DNA from: Xiphydria camelus
Taxonomy: Eukaryota > Arthropoda > Insecta > Hymenoptera > Xiphydriidae
Reading direction: 5' to 3'
Assembly (NCBI GenBank): GCA_963678675.1
Contig: OY783199.1
Span: 16,078,348 to 16,142,347 of the forward strand
DNA: 64,000 nt
Program-made: the position numbers and the translations under genes
The notes under the pieces: model-generated
What the model was told of the DNA's origin: nothing
The model's input: only the letters and a program-made list of their open reading frames with translations
Databases searched by the model: none
In this document: positions 53,990 through 63,701 of the stretch, piece after piece
How the letters are laid out: each line of letters starts with the position of its first letter
Numbering within the stretch: the first letter of the stretch is position 1

Positions 53990-54240
53990 AACGAAATATC
54001 CAATCAGTTGAGAGGAAATCGAAATCTCCGGAATTGAACGCTCGATCACTCTATCTTGTGTAATTTTTTCCGCTGATTACGAAAAGCATAGTTATTAGGT
54101 CGATATTTTAAAGAAAATAAGATATCGGCGAATTTATGAAGGATATATAAATTTTCCGGAATAAATCCTCGATATCTCAGTATTCCTGTGAGATTCTCTT
54201 TATAAATCAGTGATTTTCGGAATCGCCATGAAAAATATAT
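53990..54240. repeat. Dispersed repeat Y
   Basis: AAATCGAAATCTCC, CTCGATCACTCTATCTTGTG, TTTTTTCCGCTGATTACGAAAA, TTATTAGGTCGATAT and CTCGATATCTCAGTATTCCT also occur, in the same order, at 49830-50050 and, more diverged, at 48170-48450. No TIR is evident. Confidence 0.6.
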
Positions 54241-54411
54241 CTAACAGAATTGTCAAGAGTTCAATTCCAAACATTTTCCAATTCTTACGAAAATGTATTG
54301 CTTCAACTTAACCAAACATCTCGTTAGAACGAAAAAATGTTTCATCAAATCCGAATTTGTGCCGGCAACTGCATCATTCCATGGAATTATCTACCGCTTT
54401 ATCGTTTTACG

Positions 54412-54615
54412 CTGTAAATAAAATTTATATTAAGTTTAATATTATGTATTTCTATATAAAAAGCTTTTAATTAATATACGATTATAAAAATTAATATATT
54501 CCGTTATGAAATTCATAAGGCGAATTTCATAAGGAATTATATTAATTTTCATAATCACGTATTGGAGAAAAGCTTTATACATATAATAGTATATTAAAAA
54601 CACAATTTTTTAAAT
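54412..54615. repeat. Family L element, copy 3
   Basis: CTGTAAATAAAATTTATATT to AAAACACAATTTTTTAAATG with inverted TACGATTATAAAAATTAATA / TATTAATTTTCATAATCACG in the middle. Confidence 0.6.
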
Positions 54616-55665
54616 GTATGTAAAAATATCACTCGAGTAAAGTCAACTGATAACCCTTGTTCGATTAAACCACACATTATTTTATCAACACCCAGGTTCA
54701 CCAAAAGTCTGTTGCACGACACACACCTCGCGTTACAAATTATCCCGGCGACTTTCCCCTGCCCAAAGGATCCGCGTTGAAACTCCGCTCAAGAATAAAG
54801 AAAACATCACCGGGGGCCAAAAGCGGAAGTCGGTATTTAACGATGGTCCGCGAAATAAACGACGGTCGCTTTAATCGACCGCTTCGACCTCGGTTGGCCG
54901 TTGTAACGGCGGGCGCAGGGCCAGCTTCACCCCCATCGTCCGAAAATTAATTCACCCTTATTTCACCTGACCGAGTTCCCTCACCCTCGGAGCTCTCCTC
55001 CGTCCCTCCCCCGGAAAATATTCCACAGAGCACGACCGACCTTGAACCATCCTCGGAATCGCGCAGCGCTCCGAAGCGGCGCACCGTGATAAACTGATAA
55101 CAAAAGTCCGCGCGGTAATCGCGTTTACCGATCGTTCTCCGACTCCACGCTGTGTGGTTTCGTCCGACGTCTATGAAAAGGAACAGTCGCTGTAATTGAC
55201 TCGCGAGAATCCGCGATCAAAGGCCAATGCAGAAACCCTGCCCGTTGTTTCCACCCTGCAGCTACTCACACACACATGCACACACGTGTGTGTACAATGC
55301 TTCGCGCACCTAGCCACATGTATCCATCCCTCTGGTACAATTCCGCTTCCTATCGCCGCGTGTAATCAGTCAGCCGGTCCCGCGAGAGTCATCGCGGTGT
55401 CTAAATTCGTACGGGTTCCCACCTATTACATTCGTTAAGTAAAACGACGTCAGCTTAAAAGTTCAGCCGCGCGGGACTCTGTACATGTATATATATACTG
55501 TTGCGCCTCGCGTGATACGAAGCTTAGCGAGGGCTTTGCGAAAAACTGACGAGGCGCATCGTCATTCGAGGGTCTCTTTAGTCCTTTTTGTAAGTCGTTG
55601 TTTTCAAGTATGTGTAGAAGGTTTCTCTCTTTGGAATTTGAAACAAAGTTTCCTCCTGATAAAAC
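54616..55665. other. Intergenic, nothing recognised
   Basis: Includes an ACACAC/GTGTGT-rich patch near 55270. No exon is supported. Confidence 0.3.
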
Positions 55666-56099
55666 ACACCGAGGGAAATAATTGCTGGTGCCAAAAAAAT
55701 GTTTTCTTCAATCAGAAACATTATGTAATTCCGGGATCAACCCTACGTTTCCTTTGTGCGAGAAAATGTTTGTAGACTCGGGTAATTGTTTTTTTCGCAC
55801 AGGAAAAACTTCTCGTCCAAACGAAGGTGTGTACAGTAAAAAAGTGGTGTTAATTTATAACACCATTTCAACGGTGTGGATCTATATGTATTACATCTGA
55901 TGTCATTCAGTCTTATGCCATTGTTATCTAACACCAAAAGTGGTCTACATAGGTCCACACCGTAGAATTACTTACAGTGTATCCTTGAATCAAGAATATA
56001 TTATAGTCTTCGTGTAGAAATTCGTAGTCTCTCTTAAAACATTTTTGAGATCACATGTTTTGAAATGTTTTTTTGACACTAGCGATTATTCCTCTCAGT
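55666..56099. repeat. Family H element, copy 4, containing element M
   Basis: Outer ACACCGAGGGAAATAATTGC and CTAGCGATTATTCCTCTCAG. Nested element M is at 55832-55981. Confidence 0.7.
55832..55981. repeat. Element M, copy 1 (nested, ~150 bp)
   Basis: TACAGTAAAAAAGTGGTGTT to ACCGTAGAATTACTTACAGTGTA, with AACACCATTT ... AACACCAAAAGTGGTCTACA inside. Copy 2 is at 57759-57916. The ends resemble those of the nested element at 36897-37070. Confidence 0.7.
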
Positions 56100-57157
56100 T
56101 TAACACTTAATTGATTGCTACTACTGATACAATTGTTTAAAATAAATTCTTCGCCTGGAATAAAAATTAATATAAAGCAAGCGTGAAATTATGTACTTTT
56201 CTCATGTCAAAATCGTTTAAACCCATCGAAATCTCTCAGAAAAATTCAAACAAAAGTGAAGAAAGATCTTGAAGAGATTCTAGTAGAATAAGACGTTCGT
56301 AGAGGAAGACAACTAAAAATCCCAGCGAAATTTAACGACCCCGTAACGCACCCTCGAGGGCGATTCTCGCTCTGTATCTGGGGGCGAAGCGGCGGAATAT
56401 CAGCGGCACCCGATTGGACGTACCGCGAACGACTCGCCCCGTACACGAATTCGAACCCTTCGCTCCCGAAGGACCCGCCGGCGAGAATTTGCATCCGGCG
56501 CGAGATAACGTTATTTATTACTCGCCGATAACGCGCCGCCCGGTCTACGCGATTTTACCTACGACTTCATAATCGAAATCACCGCGCGACTGAGACCGGT
56601 TTTCCGAAATTTCAAACTTCTGTAAACCACCAGCGAAATGTTTCGACGCGCGTGCGCGGATGAGGCAGAGCGTTTTTGCGACATATCCAGGTCGGAGAGG
56701 GATATCCACGTGTAATCCGACCGCCGCGGCGTGCGGTTTACGTATCCCTCCGGCTTTTAATGAATCATCGTCCGCCACGAGATACAGCCGTCGGCGCAAA
56801 TTCATAGGTACACGAACTCATCCGTACCGCTTGGCATACATTACCCCGCTCTCGGCGTCTCCACCCACCCCTGTCGCTCCTACCCTGCGCAAAGTTGCGG
56901 ATACGTACGACGCGCCAGGATCTGCCTACCCCAACCTAATGCATGGAAATTCATTCCGTGAAAACATCGCGAGCCACGTGGTGTGACAGCGGCTTTGAAA
57001 TACGAGTACACGTACAGAGAGTGAGTACTTGGACCTGCGACATGGCAAATATAACGTAAACGATTTTGCGGAAGTATAGACGATAAACGTCATCGTTGAT
57101 CAGTCGTGATGGGTAAGAAAAGTGGAGCAGGATCGGCAACTGCTAGTGATGAAACGC
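56100..57157. other. Intergenic, nothing recognised
   Basis: GC-richer DNA; ORFs at 56545-56986 on both strands shadow each other without a domain. Confidence 0.3.
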
Positions 57158-57437
57158 TAGGTGGAAAAGATCCAAATGGATTACATATATTTTGTATATG
57201 GAATATATGTATATAAATTTGGGCTTATATTAAATTTATACATGATATCAATATAAACCATATATGTATGGTATATATGGATTGCACAAAAATTAAAGCA
57301 ATTGAAATAATATATATAAACTACATATAGTTCATACATGGTTTATATAACAATTACATATAAATTAGATAAGCCCAAATTTACGCATGTTCTATACATA
57401 CAAAACATGTATAATTCATATAGATATTTTTCACCTG
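57158..57437. repeat. Family A element, copy 13
   Basis: Left TAGGTGGAAAAGATCCAAAT, right AGATATTTTTCACCTG; AAATTTGGGCTTATATTAAATT and AATTAGATAAGCCCAAATTT pair across the element. Confidence 0.7.
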
Positions 57438-57439
57438 GA

Positions 57440-57729
57440 AAACTCTTAAATCAGGCACACTGAAACAAAATTTGTATTAAATATGACATAATTTTATATA
57501 AAGCATTCGTCCGATGCCTGATTATAATGACACTTTCACGAGGAAATATATTAATCTTCATAATTAACGAGCATATTAATTTTCATAATCACGCGTATCG
57601 GAAAAGAGCTTCATATAAAAATATATTAAAAACACAAATTTTGTTTACAGTGTAGATACGCCTGATTCTTCCCAGATTTCACTCCATTTCTGGTTAGAAT
57701 CAGGAGTACCTACCTGATTTAAGAGTTTC
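57440..57729. repeat. AACTCTTAAATCAGG foldback element split by family L, copy 4
   Basis: AACTCTTAAATCAGG (57441) is inverted at 57715-57729 (CCTGATTTAAGAGTT). Between them a family L element runs from CACACTGAAACAAAATTTGT (57456) to AAATTTTGTTTACAGTGTA (57654). Confidence 0.65.
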
Positions 57730-57758
57730 ATCATTGCCAATTCTGCTTAACCTCTCCT

Positions 57759-57916
57759 ACACAATAAAAAAATAATGTTAATTTTTAACACCATTTCATC
57801 AATATGAACCTGTCACATATACACCACATCTGGTATCATTCAGTCCTACGCCATGGTTAATTAACACCAAAAGTGGTCTGTACAGGTCCACACCGCATAA
57901 TTTTGTGTACAGTGTA
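57759..57916. repeat. Element M, copy 2
   Basis: TACACAATAAAAAAATAATG to TTTTGTGTACAGTGTA, with AACACCATTTCAT and AACACCAAAAGTGGTCTGTA as in copy 1. Confidence 0.65.
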
Positions 57917-58764
57917 TAACCCATCATGACCAACCAACGATAACGCTTGTCATCTATACTCCCACAAAATCGTGCACGTTATATATTTTGCTGTGTCGCA
58001 GATCCAAATCCTCACCTCTCTCGTCTGCTCCGAGTCCACGTGCGCGGGTGGTTCCGAAGGGACGTATCCGTATCCGCGCGCGCAAAAGGGACCGAGGGAA
58101 TAGAAATCCGTAAATTTCCCGCCGCTCGCTCGCTCGTTCTTATCCGTCTCGTAATCATTTTAATGTCTACTTGAAACGGTTTAAACTTCGACGAGCGAGT
58201 CGGAGTGGAGGAAGGGGTGGGGCGCTCGCCAAGGTGACGAATTCATGAATATAAAGTAGTTGCACCATTCAATTTTACGACTGCAGCCGTCTGGCGTGCT
58301 AACCCGCGGCTTGCATAATGGACCCGATGTATATGTATGTCCAGGTAATGCGTATGCGAATTGGTAGACCGATATTAAAATCGTGGGAGGGTGTGGCAAG
58401 CAGAGTTTTATTCCCTTAAAACTCGAGGCGACGCTTCGGTTCCGCGAGGAGAGTGCATTTAAACGTCTCGAAGCGTTCGGGTATAGCTGTGCTTCGCGGC
58501 GAACGAAGGAGAGAAAATGGGTTTTCTCCCTTTGTGAGCGCCGCGACAAATTGGAGCGCGGTGTAGAGCAGTGATGAGGGAGCGGAACTTCGGTAGCAGC
58601 GTCGTGACACGCCAATGAAATTTATTCCGTTCGTTGGTCGAGTTTTTTGTGAATATTTAGAAGGAATCGATATCAACTGCGCGTGGTGGAATATAGTGAT
58701 TCGACGAGGAAGGATTTTAATTTGATGCGTTTTTTTTTGGGATTGATGCGGGAAGATGAAAGCT
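57917..58764. other. Intergenic, nothing recognised
   Basis: ORFs at 58181-58799 on the - strand overlap one another in two frames and show no domain. Confidence 0.3.
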
Positions 58765-58943
58765 ACACCGAGCGTATTTTTTAATAGTCCTGAGAGCACA
58801 TTTATTCGATTAGAATGAATATCGATTGGTTTTACATAAGTGTTATTGATTTATTTGAATATTATTTCCGTCGAATTGGTATTCATTCGAATCGAATATA
58901 TGTGCTCTTAAGACTATCGAAAAAGCAAATTTTTTCTCAGTGT
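58765..58943. repeat. Family K element, copy 3 (complete, 179 bp)
   Basis: Left CACCGAGCGTATTTTTTAAT and GTCCTGAGAGCACATTTATTCG; right AATATATGTGCTCTTAAGAC and GCAAATTTTTTCTCAGTG. Its arms show what the copies at 10731 and 36785 looked like before insertion. Confidence 0.75.
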
Positions 58944-58985
58944 ACAAATGTTATAAAAATTGTAGATGTGCTTTTCTCGCTCTAT

Positions 58986-59216
58986 ACGGGAAAAAAATGA
59001 TTTTGTAGTTTTAGCAAAACTAGATTTTACCGAGAACTTTTACCGTCAGGACAAAAATATTATCTGTGGCAGCGCAAAAGACATGTCGTATATCCAAAAT
59101 AGTAAAAATATGTACGCTAGGATTGCAAAGATTTTTACCGGAAAAAATTTCGCTGCAATTGCAGTTACATTTTTGGCCATAAATGATATTTGTCTCGCGA
59201 TAGGGAGCAATTCTAC
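58986..59216. repeat. Foldback element, family I, copy 3
   Basis: Left AATGATTTTGTAGTTTTAGCAAAACTAG; interior GACAAAAATATTATCTGTGG and ATAGTAAAAATATG as in the copies at 3161 and 31345. Confidence 0.6.
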
Positions 59217-59452
59217 ACTCGCAGAAAATTTTATTTGAATACAGATCTATTAAAAAGTTTATCAGTCGTAAATAGGAATTTTTTTTCACATAAAACGAAG
59301 ACCTATTTGAATGGAACAAATGTTTGCGTACATCGTACAACGTTTATTTACTTCAAACTTCTGTAAAAATCCTCGTAAATAAATGTCTTATTCACTGCGA
59401 ATAAATGCTTTTACCACAGGTTCGTATTCGAATAAACTTTTCTCTGAGTACA
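59217..59452. repeat. Family G element, copy 6
   Basis: Left ACTCGCAGAAAATTTTATTTG with TTTATCAGTCGTAAATAGGA; right AGGTTCGTATTCGAATAAAC with TTTTCTCTGAGTA. It gives the intact sequence across the point where the Helitron entered copy 4. Confidence 0.65.
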
Positions 59453-60960
59453 CGAAGAGCCATATCCCACATCGCACATGTCGCACGATAAAATCCTTTC
59501 AACGAGAAGCTAACAAACTCTCTTTGAGCCGTGACTTCTGATTGGTTCTAACTCTCGAGGGAGACGCCAAACGACGTCGAAGAGGCGAAAACAAACCTTC
59601 CTCCTACGTCTGCGGTGAAGTCTCTCGTGCACGTATAGCGCCTTTCCGAAGCAACCGGACGTCGTGGGCGTAAAAGTGACGCAAGCAATCCGAACGAACG
59701 TCGTTCGAAAGACATCGAATTCACTTCGAAACGCGGAAACGTTGCCAATGAGAAATTGTCGAGAAAAATAAGCGCGTAATACGTACATCTCGTTACGAAC
59801 CGCGAGAGACGAGCTCGTTGCGCGTCGATTTCGATGCAAATGCGCTCTCGAATAATTGCTGCGCGTAGGGGGTAGGGGGTGCGGATCGCGCCGATGGTAT
59901 TTTACCCGGTATTTCACGAAAAATACAATATTCGTTCGTTTGCTCGACGCGAAAAGGAAGCGTGAAATGACCGCCCCCCGTCCTCTCGCTCGCGTTCCGC
60001 CGGCAATCCTCGATTATCCCGGATACAATTCACGAATTCGACCCCCGTCGACGCTTTCTCTCGCACCCACCGCGTATCGGCCCACGCCTCGCGCGGCGCG
60101 CAATTTTAATGGCACGTGACGCGCTGGTTTTCTCGCGCCGAAAAGGGGGGCGTGGCCCATTGTCTCGCGCGTTAATGCAACTTCGTTGTCGAACGGCCGC
60201 GAGTCTCCCGGGACGTATCGTCGTCTGCGGTTACGTCGTTACGGCTCGTAGACTCGCGCGGTAATAAATCGCGCGGAATGGCTCGCTGTGTACGTGCTCC
60301 TCCGACGGTTGTACCCACGTTACCGGAGAGAGCTTCGACGTATAGGAGTCATCGTAAAGTATAAATTTCAACCAACCGCCGCGGGATTACCTTTACGGGC
60401 GTGTAAGACCCGACGTTATTCAATTTGCCGTCGTATTCGTCCGGAGTTATCGCGGGCGATTCCGCGCGCGCGCCGCGCGCGGGGGGCGTGACCGAGAGGT
60501 GGCTTATATGTACCTACCTCGAAATCGAGCGAAACACCCGTGCGCGTGGCGCAATATCAGTCGCGTTATTCAATAACGCTCGTAAAGTCGCGGCGCGTTT
60601 CCAGCAATTTCCATCGCGCCGAACTTTTACAACCGCTCGATTCTCGTTGCAGTTTCACGCTTCTTCCGCACCCCCGCGCGCGCGCACCGTCCACATTCGA
60701 GCCGTCGAATTACCCAATTAAAAACGACGGCACACGGTCCGCTAATTAGAGCGATACGGTACATCGAGTCGTGCAGTAATTATCGATGTTTCTCTCGTTA
60801 CCCCGCGATTCAATTTTATCCGTCATCGCCCTCGATGCGATACGGTGCAACTGTTCGCGCGCTCGGCTCGCCCGCGCCGCGGCAGCGTTCCCGAACGGTA
60901 CGCCACACGTGTGTACATATGAGTGGCTCAGTGCGATCTTCGCCTAACCCACGAAAAAGT
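59453..60960. other. Intergenic, CpG-rich, nothing recognised
   Basis: Several overlapping Arg-rich ORFs (59510-60749) on both strands reflect CpG content. No domain was recognised. Confidence 0.3.
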
Positions 60961-60994
60961 TTGAATTTGCCCGAGTGACAAGATTTCTCGGCCA

Positions 60995-61860
60995 ATAAAG
61001 ATTCTATGTAGGCACGATATTGGTTTTGTATCGGCCAGCCTATGTAGGTTTTCCATTATGAGGGCAATGTTGGTTTGGGAACGGTCAACCTACATATACG
61101 TCACCTACATACAAGCGATATTGGTCCTATGACGGACAGCCTATAAAGGTCACTTCCTACGTAGGGGCGATATTGGTTTGGCAATATCTGGCCTACATAG
61201 GCCATTCTATATAAGGGCAATCTTAGTTTTGCGAAAGTCATCCTATGAAGGCCAAATCCTACATAGGAGCGATATTGATTTTACAATATCCGGCTGTTAT
61301 AGGTTATCCTTTATAGGGGCAATGTTGGTTTTGCGATTGTCAACCTATATGGGCCACACTACATGCGAGCGATGTTAGGCCTGTGACGGTCAGCCTATAT
61401 AGGCCATATCCTATGTAGGGGCGGTATTGGTTTCACAATATCCGGCTTTTATAGGTTATCCTGTATAGGGGCGATGTCGGTGTTGCGATTGTCAACCTAT
61501 ATGGGCCACACTACATGCGAGCGATGTTAGGCCTGTGACGGTCAGCCTATATAGGCCACATCCTATGTAGGGGCGGTATTGGTTTCACAATATCCGGCTT
61601 TTATAGGTTATCCTGTATAGGGGCGATGTCGGTGTTGCGATTGTCAATCTATATAGGCCACACTACATGTAGGCGATGTTAGGCCTGTGACGGTCAGCCT
61701 ATATAGGCCACATCCTATGTAGGGAAGATATTGGTTCCACAATATCCGGCTTTTATAGGTTATTCTTTATACGAACGATGTTGGTTTTGTGATTGTCGAC
61801 CTATATAGGCCACACTACATGTGAGCGATGTCAGTTCTGTGACGGCCAGCCTATATAGAA
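60995..61860. repeat. Satellite-like array: ~50-bp monomers, 152-bp higher-order repeat
   Basis: About 17 monomers of ~50 bp share the form GGCC-CTA-ATG-AGGGGCGATATTGG ... CAACCTATATA. From 61351 the array becomes a three-monomer higher-order repeat: the same word (GGCCACACTACATGYGAG) recurs at 61351, 61503, 61655 and 61807, exactly 152 bp apart. Left-hand monomers (61000-61350) are more diverged. Confidence 0.85.
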
Positions 61861-61989
61861 GGGCATTCACCACAAAATATTTATACAAAAGATGTCGCGT
61901 CGGTCATATATACTATAATATAAGATCGAGGGGACAATTCTTGCACCCAGTACTCTCGTGGGCTTCGGCATTGAACTCTAAAGTTTACT

Positions 61990-62110
61990 ATGGATCGGAA
62001 ACGGACATTGATCCGAGAACGTGTTCAAAAGCATCGATGTAAAAAGCGTGCTCTGAAAAAGTGGGAACAAGTACGGAATGCTGCAGTGTTGGAAGAAGAA
62101 GGGGACTCTG
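61990..62110 (+). CDS. Unknown gene, exon 1
   Basis: 40 codons plus one base (phase 1), Lys/Arg-rich (about 15 of the first 30 residues), possible nuclear localisation sequence. Best Kozak context in this part of the window. Confidence 0.5.
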
Positions 62111-63415
62111 GTTAGTATTACATAAAAATCGTACGTAATTTAACATTTTATAATCATTTTAGTACGCGTTTTATTGAAGTACTTTAACTTTTTCATTTGA
62201 TTGAATTTTGTATACTTTCTAATGGATATTATAGTTGATTGAATGTTGGAAACCTAACCTAAATCTCGAAAACGAGAAATATCATAATTTTTTATAAGAA
62301 GATCGCGCGCGCGCGTTAATATTATAGTAATATTTCCAAAAATTAACAATAGTAATCCATGAAATTATCATTTCTCCCATGAAAATTTCCCTCGACTTGA
62401 GAGTTAACACTTAACTTGAGGGAGATTTATGCGATGATATTGATTTATTATCAACTTTTCACCATTACGTCACAATTTTCGATTTAAACGGAAATTTTAC
62501 TGGACTATTAGGAGTGGACGCGCCAAGCAAGGGCGATCCACGATGCCAGGTTGAAGCGGGCAGTTTCCCCCACAGTGACGTCAAGGCAACGGGGCTTTCC
62601 AACGCAGGCCCAGGACAAAGGAGCAAGGAGGACTCATGCTCCTCGAAGCAATCGAAGGAAGGCATTCGATCGACAACCGGCGAGGATCTCGGACCGTGGT
62701 TAGAGTCTTCGAGGATTGCTTATCGTGCGGCCGTCGAGTCTACCGCGCTGACCGTACTTTACACTTATTCATCATCATCAAGGTAATTCGTAACTGTTCG
62801 TTACATTCACTACAGGTAAGCCACAGATATAAGTACGAGGTTTTCTCAGTATTTTAGGGAAGGAGTTTTTTGGTTTTGGGGATTTTAAGAGTTTTAAAAA
62901 GATATATTTGCGATTTCTAGCGGAAATTTAAAGTGATTTTGAAATTTTCCTGATAATTTTTCTTGTTTTTGCAGAAAGAAATTTGGAGATACATTTTTGA
63001 TGATGGGGAAAAATTGAAGAAAAACATCAAAACCGTTTTGATGAGTTTGATGACTCGGGAAATTGCCATGAAGTTCACCGCGGTCAAGCCTAAGGAGAAC
63101 AAAGACACATTTACTCATACCAACACTTCCCGGTTGATAGAAGGTAAAATCATAAAGAAATTAGTAATATTATTAATAATAATAATTATGATAATAATTA
63201 ATATTATTATTATTGAAATTACAGTTACTTTGAAAGATTTCTTGTCTTCGATGAAGCCCGAACAGAAGATGACGAAGAAAGAGTATGAGACAGCCCTGGG
63301 CTACGTTTTGACCAACGCGTACGACTGGGGTGATGGTCGAGTACAACGACGACGAGAAAAAGCGGCCAAAGCGAAACAGAGTCCAACGGGGAAAAATCAA
63401 GTTTCGGAAAATTAA
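61990..63415 (+). CDS. Small spliced gene, weakly DUF4806-like, flanked by satellite arrays
   Basis: ATG 61990 has A at -3 and G at +4. Exon 1 (61990-62110) encodes a basic start, MDRKRTLIRERVQKHRCKKR, ending EEEGDSG at donor CTG|GTTAGT. An acceptor CTATTAG at 62511 continues in frame with VDAPSKGDPRCQ; the 3' limit of this exon is unresolved. Exon 3 (62975-63143) begins KEIWRYIFDDGEKLKKNIKT and exon 4 (63225-63415) ends QVSENstop; both have clean sites and compatible phases. The C-terminal part (LMTREIAMKF ... TLKDFL ... GYVLTNAYDWGDGRVQRRRE) recalls DUF4806, a domain of unknown function common in ants, but the match is loose. No function is proposed. A TATA-like stretch lies at 61902-61922 and AATAAA at 63624-63629. 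Confidence 0.5.
62512..62815 (+). CDS. Unknown gene, exon 2 (boundaries unresolved)
   Basis: The acceptor at 62511 fits exon 1 and keeps one frame (VDAPSKGD onward) open to TAA at 62784, with a donor AAG|GTAATT at 62783. The strongest donor, TACAG|GTAAGC at 62816, ends in the frame that joins exon 3 but lies beyond that stop in another frame (HLFIIIKVIRNCSLHSLQ). So there is either an extra splice, a frameshift, or one of the sites is not used. Confidence 0.35.
62975..63143 (+). CDS. Unknown gene, exon 3
   Basis: Acceptor TTGTTTTTGCAG. 56 codons plus one base, KEIWRYIFDDGEKL through MTREIAMKFTAVK to TNTSRLIE. Donor GAAG|GTAAAA. Upstream stops in this frame (TAA at 62954) allow only this acceptor, in phase 0. 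Confidence 0.6.
63225..63415 (+). CDS. Unknown gene, last exon
   Basis: Acceptor GAAATTACAG. Encodes VTLKDFLSSMKPEQKMTKKE, YETALGYVLTNAYDWGDGRV and a basic tail to TAA. The 81-bp intron before it is 27 codons without a stop, so intron retention would also be translatable. Confidence 0.6.
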
Positions 63416-63623
63416 TCATACAACAACTATAACGACATATTTTAACAACAATAACAAAATTTTAACACTGAAAAATGGATTCAAAGCACGTATATTCATT
63501 AGTATCGAATCCAATTAACATGTTTTTTTTTCGGTTCAGTTGTTAATTAATCATAATAAGTGATTCATGAATTTTAATATAATTATGCTGTTCTCTATAT
63601 GGAAATTCGATATTTCTCTGTGC

Positions 63624-63629
63624 AATAAA
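63624..63629 (+). promoter_or_regulatory. AATAAA polyadenylation signal
   Basis: Canonical hexamer 209 bp after the stop of the gene ending at 63415, followed by a GT/T-rich stretch. Confidence 0.5.
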
Positions 63630-63701
63630 AATTGATGTTCTATGCATTTGATTGATTTTATCTTAATTATTCTTACCATTTGACTTTAATTGTTTCGGCA
63701 A

